The notes: generated from the sequence alone by a model not told the origin. DNA of 63,761 nucleotides from Gordonia effusa NBRC 100432 (GCF_000241305.1 NZ_BAEH01000015.1:1-63761), one strand, 5' to 3'. Counted from the stretch's first letter, positions 8,935-17,570 are shown. A program made the numbers and translations.

Positions 8935-9432
8935 GTGACACTAGATAGTTCACCCGGACTTACAGCCGACGACGTCATCGCTGATGTCGACCCGGGCTTG
9001 TTTGCTCGCAGACTCGAGGAACTCTTCCGGACAGTCCCCGGGCCGAACGGCCGGGCATACAGCGCCAAGGCGATCGCAGCCCGGTCGACTGAGCGTGGCT
9101 TCCGGCTTGGTGAGTCGTACCTATCTCAATTGCGGTCGGGTAAGGCCAAGTCGCCATCGTTCCGCACCGTTGAGGGCATCGCAGCCGCATTCGGCGTCGA
9201 CGTTCACTACTTCCTCGAAGACCGGGCAGCGCAGCGCACTCGGGACGAGATCGACAAGATGCGTATGCAAGCCGACACCGATGTCCAACTCGCCGCATTC
9301 CGGCTCGCCGGCCTGTCGAGCGATTCGGTCAGCGTTGTCAGTGAGTTGATCAAGGTTCTGCGTAAGCAGCAGGGATTGCCGACCGATCCACCCGAGGTCA
9401 CCAAGGCCGGACTCTCTGAGTCAGGCGAATAG
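8935..9432 (+). CDS. XRE/EspR-like regulator, module 1
   Basis: 165 residues from GTG 8935 with AGGCGG upstream. A helix-turn-helix domain (about 20-95) contains YLSQLRSGKAKSPS, nearly the recognition helix wording I recall for M. tuberculosis EspR. The C-terminal domain (about 110-155) has RLAGLSSDSVSVVSELIKVLRKQQGLP, like the EspR dimerisation tail. EspR is a nucleoid-associated regulator of ESX-1 and surface genes; no ESX genes are in this window. It is the first gene of a three-gene unit with an ImmA-like protease (15 bases on) and a 7-TM protein, repeated at 17104-19266. The protease partner suggests this regulator may be a cleavage substrate, as in ImmR/ImmA; that is inference. Confidence 0.85.
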   Translation: MTLDSSPGLTADDVIADVDPGLFARRLEELFRTVPGPNGRAYSAKAIAARSTERGFRLGESYLSQLRSGKAKSPSFRTVEGIAAAFGVDVHYFLEDRAAQRTRDEIDKMRMQADTDVQLAAFRLAGLSSDSVSVVSELIKVLRKQQGLPTDPPEVTKAGLSESGE

Positions 9433-9447
9433 TTCTCACAGCGCTCT

Positions 9448-9957
9448 ATGCGAAGTGAGCGCGCACTGCGCCTGATCATTCGTGATTCGCTGCGTGGCCT
9501 TGATCTCGATCTGCCGCTCAATGTCACCCAGCTGTGTGATCGATACGGTGCACGACGTGGGCGACCGATCAAACTGATCGCACATCCGTTGCCCGCGGGG
9601 ATGCCGAACGGCGTCTGGCTCGCGGCATCGGATGCGGATTACTTCTTCTACCAGGAGAACACCACTCCGGTACATCGCGACCAGATCATCATCCACGAAT
9701 TCGGCCACATGATCGCCGGTCACCAGATGCTCGGCGATCTCGCCGCGGCGGCATTGGCCGAACCGGACCCCGACGACGCTGACGCCGCACTCGCGCGCAC
9801 TTGCTACTCCGATGAAAGGGAGTGGGAGGCGGAGATGCTGGCATCGCTTATCATCACTTGGGCGACTGAAGCACGCGAAGCCGTCGGACATACGGCGGAG
9901 CATCAGGGCCTACGCGGAATTCAGCGGGTACTCGGGGGACATCGGGGCTGGCTGTAG
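9448..9957 (+). CDS. ImmA/IrrE-type zinc metalloprotease, module 1
   Basis: 169 residues from ATG 9448, 15 bases after the XRE gene. The active site is HEFGHMIAGH (about 90-99): the HExxH zinc motif with a preceding HRDQIII strand. The downstream acidic zinc ligand is probably in EREWEAEMLASLI (about 127-139). ImmA of ICEBs1 and IrrE/DdrO of Deinococcus cleave XRE-type repressors; relatives sit next to their target gene, as here. It is cytoplasmic with no signal peptide. The likely substrate is the EspR-like product of the gene before it. Its 3' end is followed by the 7-TM gene after 46 bases. Confidence 0.85.
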   Translation: MRSERALRLIIRDSLRGLDLDLPLNVTQLCDRYGARRGRPIKLIAHPLPAGMPNGVWLAASDADYFFYQENTTPVHRDQIIIHEFGHMIAGHQMLGDLAAAALAEPDPDDADAALARTCYSDEREWEAEMLASLIITWATEAREAVGHTAEHQGLRGIQRVLGGHRGWL

Positions 9958-10003
9958 GCGCGAATTTGCAGCTGTAGCCGAAAAGAGCCGAGGTCTGAGT
10001 CGA

Positions 10004-11095
10004 GTGGTTGCTGGGATCATCAATGTCATCGCGTTCGCGGTATTCGCGTGCGCGATGTGCTGGCGTCTGGACCAGATCCGACGGCAGGGCGGGGGCGTGC
10101 AAGCGGTGGCGATGACCACCGCGATCGGTTCGCTCACGCTGGCGTTCGTGGTCTCGAATAAGGACGTCGCCGCTTTTCTGAATGACGCACTGTTCACCGG
10201 TGCGTCGCGAGTGGCGTTGTACGGACTGCTCGCCCTCGGAGTGGCGAGCCTTATCGTGGTGTTCTTCTTCAGCTCGACCGAAACCGTTCGCCAACGTCGT
10301 GCCGGCGTGGAGGCGATCCCGCTCGTCGTGGCGGTAGTCGGCCTTCAGATCACCATGCTGCTGATTCCGTTGGATCTACGCACTCAGGGACTGTCCGCGT
10401 CGACGACGCGCAACGCGGGTTTCGCCCTGTTCTTTCTCATCGCCAGTGGATACCTAGCCTATGGGCTGTTGCAATGCGTCCGGAGTATCCGGCAGTTCCT
10501 CACGATGGCCGCCGGATATCTGAAGGTATCGCTCCTCATCTTGATCGTCGGGCTGATCTTGTTGGCGGTCGGGTCGATGGCCCAGATCGCGTACGTGCTC
10601 GGTTCGCTGGTGTTCGAGGTATCGCTACTCCAATTGGTTCGAGTGGCGACAATTCTGTCGGTTGTCGGGTTGGTCGCCTTTCTGGTCGGCATCTGTTATC
10701 CGATGGCCTTCGCCAAGACTCGCGCTCTCCTCGCGGGGGTGCGACGTCGTCGGCGCTATCGCGAACTCGAACCGTTGTGGACACTGGTCACCTGGGCGAT
10801 CCCAAGCGTCGTGTTGCCGGGCCACGGTGGGACGGCACTGCGGTCCACCCCGACGGTGCTGTTCGAACGGCGCATCGTCGAGATCCGCGATGGTCTCACT
10901 CAGTTGTCGCCGCTGTTGTCGGAAGAATTCGACGACGCCTCCGACGCCGAACGGGCGAAATTATTGCGTACTGCCGTCGATGAGTATCGGGAGGCGGGAA
11001 CGTCGAAAGGCGCGGTTCGCGACGTGTTGCCCCCGGACGGAACGAGTCTCGACGACGACGCCGAGCCGCTGTTGAGGTTGGCGAGGGTTCTCTAG
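10004..11095 (+). CDS. 7-TM DUF6545/MAB_1171c-like membrane protein, module 1
   Basis: 363 residues from GTG 10004; the frame is open to 9812 but that part overlaps the protease gene and lacks membrane character. Seven hydrophobic helices are visible in residues ~1-240, followed by a basic patch (GVRRRRRYRELEPLWT) and a cytoplasmic tail containing ERRIVEIRDGL. Paralogue 2 in this window shares LEPLW and the RR.V.IRD.L motif. NCBI names such proteins MAB_1171c family putative transporter or DUF6545; I know of no proven function. Placement after a regulator and its protease suggests a membrane sensor or effector of the module. It overlaps the convergent GDT1 gene by 4 bases. Confidence 0.8.
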   Translation: MVAGIINVIAFAVFACAMCWRLDQIRRQGGGVQAVAMTTAIGSLTLAFVVSNKDVAAFLNDALFTGASRVALYGLLALGVASLIVVFFFSSTETVRQRRAGVEAIPLVVAVVGLQITMLLIPLDLRTQGLSASTTRNAGFALFFLIASGYLAYGLLQCVRSIRQFLTMAAGYLKVSLLILIVGLILLAVGSMAQIAYVLGSLVFEVSLLQLVRVATILSVVGLVAFLVGICYPMAFAKTRALLAGVRRRRRYRELEPLWTLVTWAIPSVVLPGHGGTALRSTPTVLFERRIVEIRDGLTQLSPLLSEEFDDASDAERAKLLRTAVDEYREAGTSKGAVRDVLPPDGTSLDDDAEPLLRLARVL

Positions 11096-11796
11096 CCTGT
11101 TAGATGCGCATCCTCGTCCTGACGCGCGACGGCCCGACGTCGAAGATGCCGTAGGTACACCGCGCCGGTACCGGAGATGACGACTACCGCGGTGAGCGTG
11201 GCGATGACGACCGGCGTGCTGGGACCGGCGAGTAGTCCGTCGGCGATCAGCCAAGCGGCGAAACCGAAGAACAGCACGGCCGCGCCCAGCGTGATCGCGC
11301 GTTCGGGCAAGTGCTTACCCAGCAGGACGCCGACCGCGATGGCTAGCGCGTCCGCTGCCACCATGCCGACCGTTGAACCGATCCACACGCCGAGCCAATC
11401 GTGATCGGCGGACAGGGTGATGGTGGCCAGCATTGTCTTGTCGCCGAGTTCGGCCAGGAAGAACGAGGACATCACCGCGAGAAATACCGACGAGCCGACT
11501 CGGTCGGCGCGCCCGGCTTCTTCATCACTGAGCGAATCGCCCCGAAGGGTCCACAGGCCGAATAGCAGCATGGCCAGGCCCGCGGCGATCGCCATCAGAT
11601 CAGCCGGGATGGACAGCCCGAGGAAATGCCCGAAGAATACCGACGCCGCGTGTACGGCGGTCGTCGCGACGGCGATCGCCGACAGCACCACCCACCACGG
11701 GTGGCGTAGTGCGTAGGTCATAGCCATCAGCTGCGACTTGTCGCCGAGCTCGGCTACAAAGATCACGCCGAAGCTGACCAACAGTGCGGTAATCAC
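11092..11796 (-). CDS. GDT1/UPF0016 (TMEM165) cation exporter
   Basis: A 234-residue membrane protein with six helices in two homologous halves. Each half carries the family signature E-x-G-D-K-[ST]: ELGDKSQ at 16-22 and ELGDKTM near 114-120. Members such as bacterial MneA/Mnx and yeast Gdt1 export Mn2+ (or Ca2+) across the cytoplasmic membrane. In many bacteria a yybP-ykoY manganese riboswitch precedes the gene, but I see no such element in the 208 bases upstream. It is convergent with the module 1 membrane gene and divergent from the ECF transporter. Substrate is inferred from family only. Confidence 0.85.
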   Translation of the reverse strand: MITALLVSFGVIFVAELGDKSQLMAMTYALRHPWWVVLSAIAVATTAVHAASVFFGHFLGLSIPADLMAIAAGLAMLLFGLWTLRGDSLSDEEAGRADRVGSSVFLAVMSSFFLAELGDKTMLATITLSADHDWLGVWIGSTVGMVAADALAIAVGVLLGKHLPERAITLGAAVLFFGFAAWLIADGLLAGPSTPVVIATLTAVVVISGTGAVYLRHLRRRAVARQDEDAHLTG

Positions 11797-12004
11797 CGGG
11801 CCAGCCTAACCACGGCCAGCTGCGGTGCGCAACAGATGGATTGGCCGTATTTACGCAGGTAGGAGGTGCAAAAACTAGTTTGTGGGTTGCCCAACTTCGA
11901 TGTGTCCACAGCCCGTTCTCACCGGGTTTTGGCACACTGAATCGGTGAAAGCCGATATGGACTCGATAACCGCCGCGCCTGTCGTTGGCCTGCAAGGAGG
12001 CAAC

Positions 12005-14044
12005 GTGAGCGTCGATAACGGCTCACTGCGGCCTATCGAGTACGCGACGATCGCGATCTTCACCGGTCTCGCGGTAGCCGTCGTGGTGGTCGCCGCGGTG
12101 ATTCCGCTCGCCGGTGCCGCCCGTCTGCTGGCGCCGGTGCCAATGGCACTGATCGCAGCCCGGACCCGCCCGCGCGCGCTGCTAGCGGCGACGGTCACCG
12201 GTGTGGCCTCCGCGTTTGCCCTCGCTGGCACAGGTGCGGCCCTCTCGATTCTCGGCTCGGCGGTGATCGGCGGCATCGTCGGCGAGATCAAACGCCGGGG
12301 CAACGGGGCCGGGACGCTGACGGTTATCGCCGCAATCGTCTCGCCGTTCCTCGGGGCTGTTCCGGTCGCTCTCCTGTTCGTGCTGGTGCCGTTACGGACA
12401 CTGTTGCTCGACACCTTCGAGAACACGGCGATGGGTTTCGCCAAGCAGTTGGGCAACATCAAACTCGATGGCTTATCGCGCGTCGTCGAAAGTTTTGCGG
12501 GCAACGCTGTCGAGTACTGGTGGTTGTGGTTATGGGTGAGTGGCGTGCTCGGCACCGTTGTCGCCTTGTACGTCGCGTGGTGGGTCCTCGGGGCGGTCAT
12601 CGACCGGGTGGCAGATATACCCAGTGAGGACACTCTGGACAACGAGGATGGGCGCAGCGCCGACGATGTGTCGAATGGGCCGATCGGGCCGCTCCCGTTG
12701 ACGTTCACCGGTGTCAGCTTCCGGTATCCCGGCGCCCGTGGCACGACGTTGAGTGGCATCGACATGTCGATCGATCGCGGCGAGTTCGTCGCCATCGTCG
12801 GGCCAAACGGATCAGGCAAGTCGACGTTGGCGAAGCTGCTCGCGGGCCGGCGACCCACCGAAGGATCGGTCCGGCGGCCCGGGCAGGCAGCACTCGGACG
12901 CCCCGGCGGTACCGCGATGGTGTTGCAACGGCCCGAAACACAGATGCTCGGCTCACGCGTTGCCGACGATGTCGTGTGGGGCCTGCGACCGGAGTGGGCC
13001 GCGGAAGTCGACGTCGAGGCGATCCTGGCCGCGGTCGGACTCGCCGGGCTCGGTGGCCGCGAGACATCGGATCTCTCGGGCGGTCAGCAGCAGCGGCTGG
13101 CCATCGCCGCCGCACTGGCCCGTCATCCCGCATTGATCGTCGCCGACGAGGTGACGTCGATGGTCGACCCCGCCGGACGCGAAGAGCTGGTCGCATTGCT
13201 CCGTTCGCTGCCACAGCGGTTCGGGATATCGGTGGTGTTGATTACCCATCGTGCGGTTGAGGCCGCCGTGGCCGACCGGGTGATCCACCTGCGCGACGGT
13301 CGAGTCGTGGTCGATGACCCGGATTGGGAAGTGGCACAGGATAGTTCGTCAGATCCGGCCGCTCCTCGACGTAGTGCGGCGCGTCGGAGAGCTGACCGTG
13401 TGCTGACGGTCGATCGCGCCGCCTATACCTATCTACCCGGTTCACCGTGGCAGGTGGCCGCGTTGCACGACGTTTCGTTGCGGGTCGAACCTGGCGACGG
13501 TGTATTGGTCGTCGGTGGAAACGGTTCGGGTAAGACGACGCTGGCGTGGTTGTTGGCCGGCTTGATCGAACCTACAAGTGGCGCTTGCCAACTCGGCTCG
13601 GAGCCGACGTCGCGTCAGGTGGGCAAGGTTGCGCTGGCGTTTCAGCACGCCCGCCTGCAAATCCAGCAGGCCAACGTCGCCGACGAGATTATGGCGGTTG
13701 GTGGTCGGGAAGTCGGTACTCGCGAAGTCGGCGAGGTCCTCGAGCTTGTGGGACTGCCTCGGCTTCTCGCGGCTCGCCCAACCGATTCGCTGAGCGGTGG
13801 GCAGTTGCGGCGCGTGGTCCTGGCGGCGCTGATCGCGTCGAGTCCCGATGTGCTGGTTCTGGACGAACCGCTGGCCGGGCTAGATCCATCGGCACGCCGC
13901 GAAGTAATCGGCCTACTATCTCGATTACGTTCTGCGGGAATGACGTTGATCGTCATTTCGCACGACTTCGAAGCTCTCGACGAGGTGTGTAACCAGCGCG
14001 TCGAATTGGTTGGTGGGCGAGTGGGATTGGCGGAAACACGATGA
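12005..14044 (+). CDS. ECF transporter: fused S component and two ATPases
   Basis: 679 residues from GTG 12005, placed 4 bases after AAGGAGG; in-frame ATGs upstream lack such a site. Residues ~1-210 are an integral membrane S-like component with about six helices. Two ABC ATPase domains follow. The first has Walker A GPNGSGKS (~265), signature LSGGQQQR (~357) and an atypical Walker B end (VADEVTS). The second has GGNGSGKT (~504), LSGGQLRR (~596) and LVLDEPLAGLD. The order S-A-A' matches what I recall of M. tuberculosis Rv2326c. With the T protein overlapped by 4 bases it makes a complete ECF importer. The vitamin or metal substrate is unknown. Confidence 0.88.
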   Translation: MSVDNGSLRPIEYATIAIFTGLAVAVVVVAAVIPLAGAARLLAPVPMALIAARTRPRALLAATVTGVASAFALAGTGAALSILGSAVIGGIVGEIKRRGNGAGTLTVIAAIVSPFLGAVPVALLFVLVPLRTLLLDTFENTAMGFAKQLGNIKLDGLSRVVESFAGNAVEYWWLWLWVSGVLGTVVALYVAWWVLGAVIDRVADIPSEDTLDNEDGRSADDVSNGPIGPLPLTFTGVSFRYPGARGTTLSGIDMSIDRGEFVAIVGPNGSGKSTLAKLLAGRRPTEGSVRRPGQAALGRPGGTAMVLQRPETQMLGSRVADDVVWGLRPEWAAEVDVEAILAAVGLAGLGGRETSDLSGGQQQRLAIAAALARHPALIVADEVTSMVDPAGREELVALLRSLPQRFGISVVLITHRAVEAAVADRVIHLRDGRVVVDDPDWEVAQDSSSDPAAPRRSAARRRADRVLTVDRAAYTYLPGSPWQVAALHDVSLRVEPGDGVLVVGGNGSGKTTLAWLLAGLIEPTSGACQLGSEPTSRQVGKVALAFQHARLQIQQANVADEIMAVGGREVGTREVGEVLELVGLPRLLAARPTDSLSGGQLRRVVLAALIASSPDVLVLDEPLAGLDPSARREVIGLLSRLRSAGMTLIVISHDFEALDEVCNQRVELVGGRVGLAETR

Positions 14045-14796
14045 CGATGCGAACTGTTCCGCTCCGGCAGGTGCCGGGCGATTCGATGATCCACCGGCTG
14101 TGGGCCGGGACCAAACTTGGCATCGTAGCGATACTCGGCATCATGACGTGGGTACTCCCGTCGTGGCCGGCATTGGGATTCGTCGCCGGAGTGGTCATCG
14201 TTACCGCGATCGTCGCGGGAATCCCGTTGGGGGCCATACCTCGGCCGCCGTGGTGGATCTGGGGTCTGCTGGCATTGGGTACCGCGACGTCGGCATCGTT
14301 CAACGGCCTCGACGGTGCTCTGGTCTTCTTGCGCGCGTCGGTTCTCGCGCTGGTCGTCGTGGCGATGTCGGTACTGGTGATCTGGACGACGGCGATGGCC
14401 GACATCGCACCCGCACTGGCATCGTTGATGCGTCCGCTGCGCTGGTTGCGATTGCCAGTCGACGAGTGGGCAGTGGCAATTGCCTTGTGTCTGAGGGGAA
14501 TGCCGATGTTGATCGATGAACTTCGCATCCTCCGGGCAGCCTATCGGTTACGCCCGTCCTCGAAAGCCAGTGAGACGGTTGCCCATCCGTCCGCGCAAAC
14601 GGCGGTCTTCGACATGGTCACCGCCGCTATGTCGAATGCATTGCGGCGCAGCGCGGAAATGGCGGAGGCGATCACGGCGCGCGGGGGGACGGGCAGTCTC
14701 GTGGCGTATCAGTCAGGCCCGCACCGCCGCGACGCGGTGGCCCTGACCGTGGTTGTAATCGCTTGTGCCGCAGTTATTACGGCGTCGTTCCTGTGA
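14041..14796 (+). CDS. ECF transporter T component (EcfT-like)
   Basis: 251 residues. The ATG overlaps the stop codon of the S-A-A' gene (ATGA), so translation is coupled. It has four to five membrane helices and a cytoplasmic region with the Ala-Arg-Gly coupling motif in EAITARGG (about 219-226), which docks on the ATPases. A second coupling helix probably includes ILRAAYRLRP. Together with the upstream fusion it would form the substrate-driven importer, equivalent to Rv2325c by memory. Its last 84 bases overlap the convergent AbrB-like gene. Confidence 0.85.
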   Translation: MTMRTVPLRQVPGDSMIHRLWAGTKLGIVAILGIMTWVLPSWPALGFVAGVVIVTAIVAGIPLGAIPRPPWWIWGLLALGTATSASFNGLDGALVFLRASVLALVVVAMSVLVIWTTAMADIAPALASLMRPLRWLRLPVDEWAVAIALCLRGMPMLIDELRILRAAYRLRPSSKASETVAHPSAQTAVFDMVTAAMSNALRRSAEMAEAITARGGTGSLVAYQSGPHRRDAVALTVVVIACAAVITASFL

Positions 14797-15861
14797 CCGG
14801 CGCGCGAAATACTTTGCGGCGACGATGGCGGTGACCAGCATAACGATAAGCCTGATCACCTGCGCGGTGGTCACGAGCGGGCCGGCGCCCGCACTCTGGG
14901 CAACCGCTAGCGCGGCATAGATCCCGCCCGGCGTCGTGGCCAGGTAGGCGTCGCTGAACGGCACCGTCATTATCGCTGACACGGCGTAAGCCATTGCGAG
15001 GCAACCGGCAATCATCAGGGCGATGGTGGCGAGGGTGATGGGCAGCAGTCGTGCGAAGGCGCGGATGCTGGCGCGGGAGAACGAACCGCCTGCCTGCCAA
15101 CCGATTACGACATAGGACAGGGCGCTGATCAGATCGGTTGGAATGGGCATCCACTCGGGCGAGGCGAACACTCCGAGCATTAGTGTCGCGATGAGCGGGG
15201 TCAGCAGGAATGGTGCGGGGAGATGGAGAGCCTTTCCCACGTAGCCGAATCCGAAGATCACGCAGGCGAGAATCACCGCGGTGGCAGGTGTTAGACCGCC
15301 TTCGGTCAGTGCGGCCGATCCCTCGTGTCCGCCGGCGATGATCAACAGGGCGGGCAAGGTAAGAGTGACGATCACCAGGCGCAGGTACTGGGACATGGCG
15401 ACATAGCGATGATCGACCTCCAACTCCGGTGCCATCGTGGCGATGCCGCTGGCTCCGCCGGCGAGCGTGGACAAGATCGACGTCGCCGGGTCGAGCCGCT
15501 TAGCGTAACGGAAGAGGACATATGCGCTTAGCAAGCAAAGTGCCAGTGTTACAAGGGATGTCGCCACGGAGACGCCGAGGTTTCGGGTGAGTTCCCGGCC
15601 GGAGACCAAAGCGAGCGGAGCCGCCGCCAGCACACCGATAACTCCTTGCGCCGGGCGTAGGAGATGACGATGAACAGTGAGCTCCTGTCCCGACGTGAGC
15701 GCGGTCGCGGCAGCCACCACCAGACCGGCGATCAGCCACGGGGCCGGTGAGCCGATTGTCGACAGGAGCTCGCCCACGATTACGGTTCCGGCGAGGCATA
15801 CCGTCCACTGCAGCGCTGTGCGGACGCGTTCCGAGCGGCGAACCGGTGTCGATCTCAACAC
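14713..15861 (-). CDS. AbrB-family membrane protein
   Basis: 382 residues with about ten membrane helices arranged as two AbrB repeats (TIGR03082-type). Each half has the Pro/Gly-rich helix seen in the family (SPAPWLIAGLVVAAA; LPAPFLLTPLIATLMLG) followed by GxG-rich loops, and the second half contains TTPGGIYAALAVAQSAGAGP. E. coli AbrB was named as a regulator of aidB; relatives are assigned as putative ammonia monooxygenase or transport proteins without firm proof. It starts at ATG 15861, overlapping the end of the PrpF gene by 7 bases, so the two form one operon. It may transport the substrate of that isomerase; this is inference. Confidence 0.8.
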   Translation of the reverse strand: MLRSTPVRRSERVRTALQWTVCLAGTVIVGELLSTIGSPAPWLIAGLVVAAATALTSGQELTVHRHLLRPAQGVIGVLAAAPLALVSGRELTRNLGVSVATSLVTLALCLLSAYVLFRYAKRLDPATSILSTLAGGASGIATMAPELEVDHRYVAMSQYLRLVIVTLTLPALLIIAGGHEGSAALTEGGLTPATAVILACVIFGFGYVGKALHLPAPFLLTPLIATLMLGVFASPEWMPIPTDLISALSYVVIGWQAGGSFSRASIRAFARLLPITLATIALMIAGCLAMAYAVSAIMTVPFSDAYLATTPGGIYAALAVAQSAGAGPLVTTAQVIRLIVMLVTAIVAAKYFARRSQERRRNNCGTSDYNHGQGHRVAAVRA

Positions 15862-16946
15862 GCCACCCCATGCAGAGTGGCGAAGACTTGCCCATCGAAG
15901 AGTTTTCGGGTCGTTCGGCCGACCGTCACATTTGTCTGGATGCCGTCGCCGGTAACACCCAGTTCAATAGTGCCGGAAGGATGTGCGACGGTGAATTTGG
16001 GTGAGGCGGTCCCCGCGTCGCGAATCTGGGACGCGACGATTGTTCCGGGAGTTCGCGCCGCGATTGCCAGGCACACTCCACCTGACACCGCATGGGCCGG
16101 ATGGCAGGTATCGGGCACAAAGTAGCGGGAGGTGATGTCGGCGACGCCACCGCCGTCGGAAACGAGCATCACCTTCGGAAGTACCGAATCTTTGACATCG
16201 CCCATCCCCATCAGATCCGCAGCCTTTGCTCGGATGCTGGAAATACGTTGTAGGAGTAGGGAGTTCGCATTGATTTCCGACTGGGTCTCGTCGCCGCGAA
16301 TCCCGACGTCGGCTGCCCGGATGATGACCGCGCACACTCCGGCGTCGACGGCGCTGAACTCGGTACCGTCAACGAAGTCGCTGGGACTGCCGGTCGGTAG
16401 GAGCCGGCCGGTGCTGCCGCCGACGAAGTCTCGGAAGGAAACCTGCACCGGCGTTGCCGGGAGTGCTCCGGGTTCATCGATGTCGTATCGGATGCTGCCG
16501 TCGGGGGTTGGCACGGTGCACACCGCTCGTGCACCGGTATTGACTAATCGGACCCGCACATTCGTCTGTTCCGGACCAGCGGTGACCATGCCGCGCTCGA
16601 TCGCGAACGGTGCGATACCGGCGAGGACATTGCCGCAGGTCGGCCGCCAGTCGACTTTGCCCGATACTGGATTGACCTGGGCGAATAAGTAATCGATGTC
16701 GACGTCCGCGTGATCGGACCGGCTCACGATCGCGACCTTGCTGGTGGTTGATGAGCCGCCACCGAGGCCGTCGACCTGGTCGCGTCCCGGCGACCCCATC
16801 AGCGCTGGGAGAAGTCTGTCCAGGTCGGCCCCGGTCGCGGACAGTTCCGACTTGACGAAATACATGCCACGGGAGGTTCCGCCGCGCATCATCATGGCTG
16901 GAATTGAGATAAGCATCAGCAACGGGTCCGTCCGATTAGGGGGCAT
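15855..16946 (-). CDS. PrpF / 4-oxalomesaconate tautomerase family protein
   Basis: 363 residues of the PrpF (diaminopimelate-epimerase-like) fold. The hallmark N-terminus PAMMMRGGTSRG and the later GGGSSTTSKVAIV and PTCGNVLAGIAPFA segments carry the two catalytic cysteine/serine positions of each half (Cys in TCGN present). Family members isomerise aconitate/methylcitrate products or tautomerise 4-oxalomesaconate (GalD). The adjoining membrane protein suggests a tricarboxylate or aromatic-acid use. ATG 16946 is taken as start; ATG 16916 is an alternative directly before the conserved region. A TTCAAC-N5-GTTGAA palindrome lies just upstream. Confidence 0.83.
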   Translation of the reverse strand: MPPNRTDPLLMLISIPAMMMRGGTSRGMYFVKSELSATGADLDRLLPALMGSPGRDQVDGLGGGSSTTSKVAIVSRSDHADVDIDYLFAQVNPVSGKVDWRPTCGNVLAGIAPFAIERGMVTAGPEQTNVRVRLVNTGARAVCTVPTPDGSIRYDIDEPGALPATPVQVSFRDFVGGSTGRLLPTGSPSDFVDGTEFSAVDAGVCAVIIRAADVGIRGDETQSEINANSLLLQRISSIRAKAADLMGMGDVKDSVLPKVMLVSDGGGVADITSRYFVPDTCHPAHAVSGGVCLAIAARTPGTIVASQIRDAGTASPKFTVAHPSGTIELGVTGDGIQTNVTVGRTTRKLFDGQVFATLHGVAC

Positions 16947-16954
16947 TCGGCGAT

Positions 16955-16971
16955 TTCAACCAACAGTTGAA
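16955..16971 (-). promoter_or_regulatory. TTCAAC-N5-GTTGAA palindrome upstream of prpF
   Basis: A 17-base dyad 9 bases upstream of the PrpF start. It has the T-N11-A form used by LysR-type regulators, but no LysR gene is in the window. It is a plausible operator for the prpF-abrB operon; the only support is symmetry and position. Confidence 0.35.
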
Positions 16972-17066
16972 TTCCTTAGTGACGCTATTCACTCCGACGG
17001 CTGCGGTCAACGTGACTTGTCGCACAATGATCCCAGGTTAACGGCCTATTTCCTGAGAGTTTCGGC

Positions 17067-17096
17067 TTGCTGAACGCGTGAACGTCGAGGCATACT
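17067..17096 (+). promoter_or_regulatory. Leaderless promoter of XRE module 2
   Basis: TTGCTG (17067-17072), an 18-base spacer and CATACT (17091-17096) precede the ATG at 17104 by seven bases. Transcription would start at or next to the start codon, giving a leaderless mRNA as is common in mycobacteria. No ribosome binding site is present, which fits. Confidence 0.5.
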
Positions 17097-17103
17097 GGGA
17101 TGC

Positions 17104-17568
17104 ATGGATGAGGGAAATCCTCCGCGCACTACGCAGATTTTCGCCGACCGGTTGAATTCGTTGATTCGAATGAAGGCCACCGGGGGTCGCGGCATGACCA
17201 ATGAACAGCTCGCTGCCGAACTCAAAGCCGATAGTCCGCACCTCAAGGTCAGCGGCGCCTACTTGTCGGCGCTCCGCACTGGTAAGCGCAGTCGGCCCTC
17301 AGTGGAATTACAGGTCGCTCTCGCACGCTATTTCAACGTCCCGGTTACCGAGCTGATGGATATCGATAGTCCGCCCGCACTCGACGTCGGCCAACTCAAC
17401 GAACTCGGAGTCCGCTCGATCGCGATGCGAGCCGTGGGACTCGACAGCGACAGTCTCTCGACTGTCGCCGCGGTGCTGGACCACGTCCGGCGACTACAGG
17501 GCCTGCCGGAGGTCGACGATCAGCTGAACCGCCCCGCGGGCGGTCGGGACACCAGCGCCGACGGCTGA
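17104..17568 (+). CDS. XRE/EspR-like regulator, module 2
   Basis: 154 residues from ATG 17104, apparently leaderless. The HTH domain (about 10-85) includes YLSALRTGKRSRPS, matching YLSQLRSGKAKSPS of module 1. The C-terminal segment RAVGLDSDSLSTVAAVLDHVRRLQGLP aligns with RLAGLSSDSVSVVSELIKVLRKQQGLP of module 1, so the two are paralogues. By memory M. tuberculosis espR (Rv3849) lies three genes from sodA, and this gene lies two genes from sodA, so it is the better positional candidate for an espR counterpart. It is followed after 2 bases by the protease gene. DNA targets are unknown. Confidence 0.85.
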   Translation: MDEGNPPRTTQIFADRLNSLIRMKATGGRGMTNEQLAAELKADSPHLKVSGAYLSALRTGKRSRPSVELQVALARYFNVPVTELMDIDSPPALDVGQLNELGVRSIAMRAVGLDSDSLSTVAAVLDHVRRLQGLPEVDDQLNRPAGGRDTSADG

Positions 17569-17570
17569 CC

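Noticed and set aside
8771..8938. 55-codon frame before the XRE gene
   Set aside because: No RBS, AT-rich and atypical codons; the GTGA overlap with the XRE start may be chance.
11797..12004. yybP-ykoY (Mn) or cobalamin riboswitch near the GDT1 and ECF genes
   Set aside because: None of the conserved core segments is visible on either strand.
11875..12858. 327-codon minus-strand frame opposite the ECF fusion
   Set aside because: Ser/Thr/Pro-rich nonsense sequence antisense to conserved transporter coding sequence.
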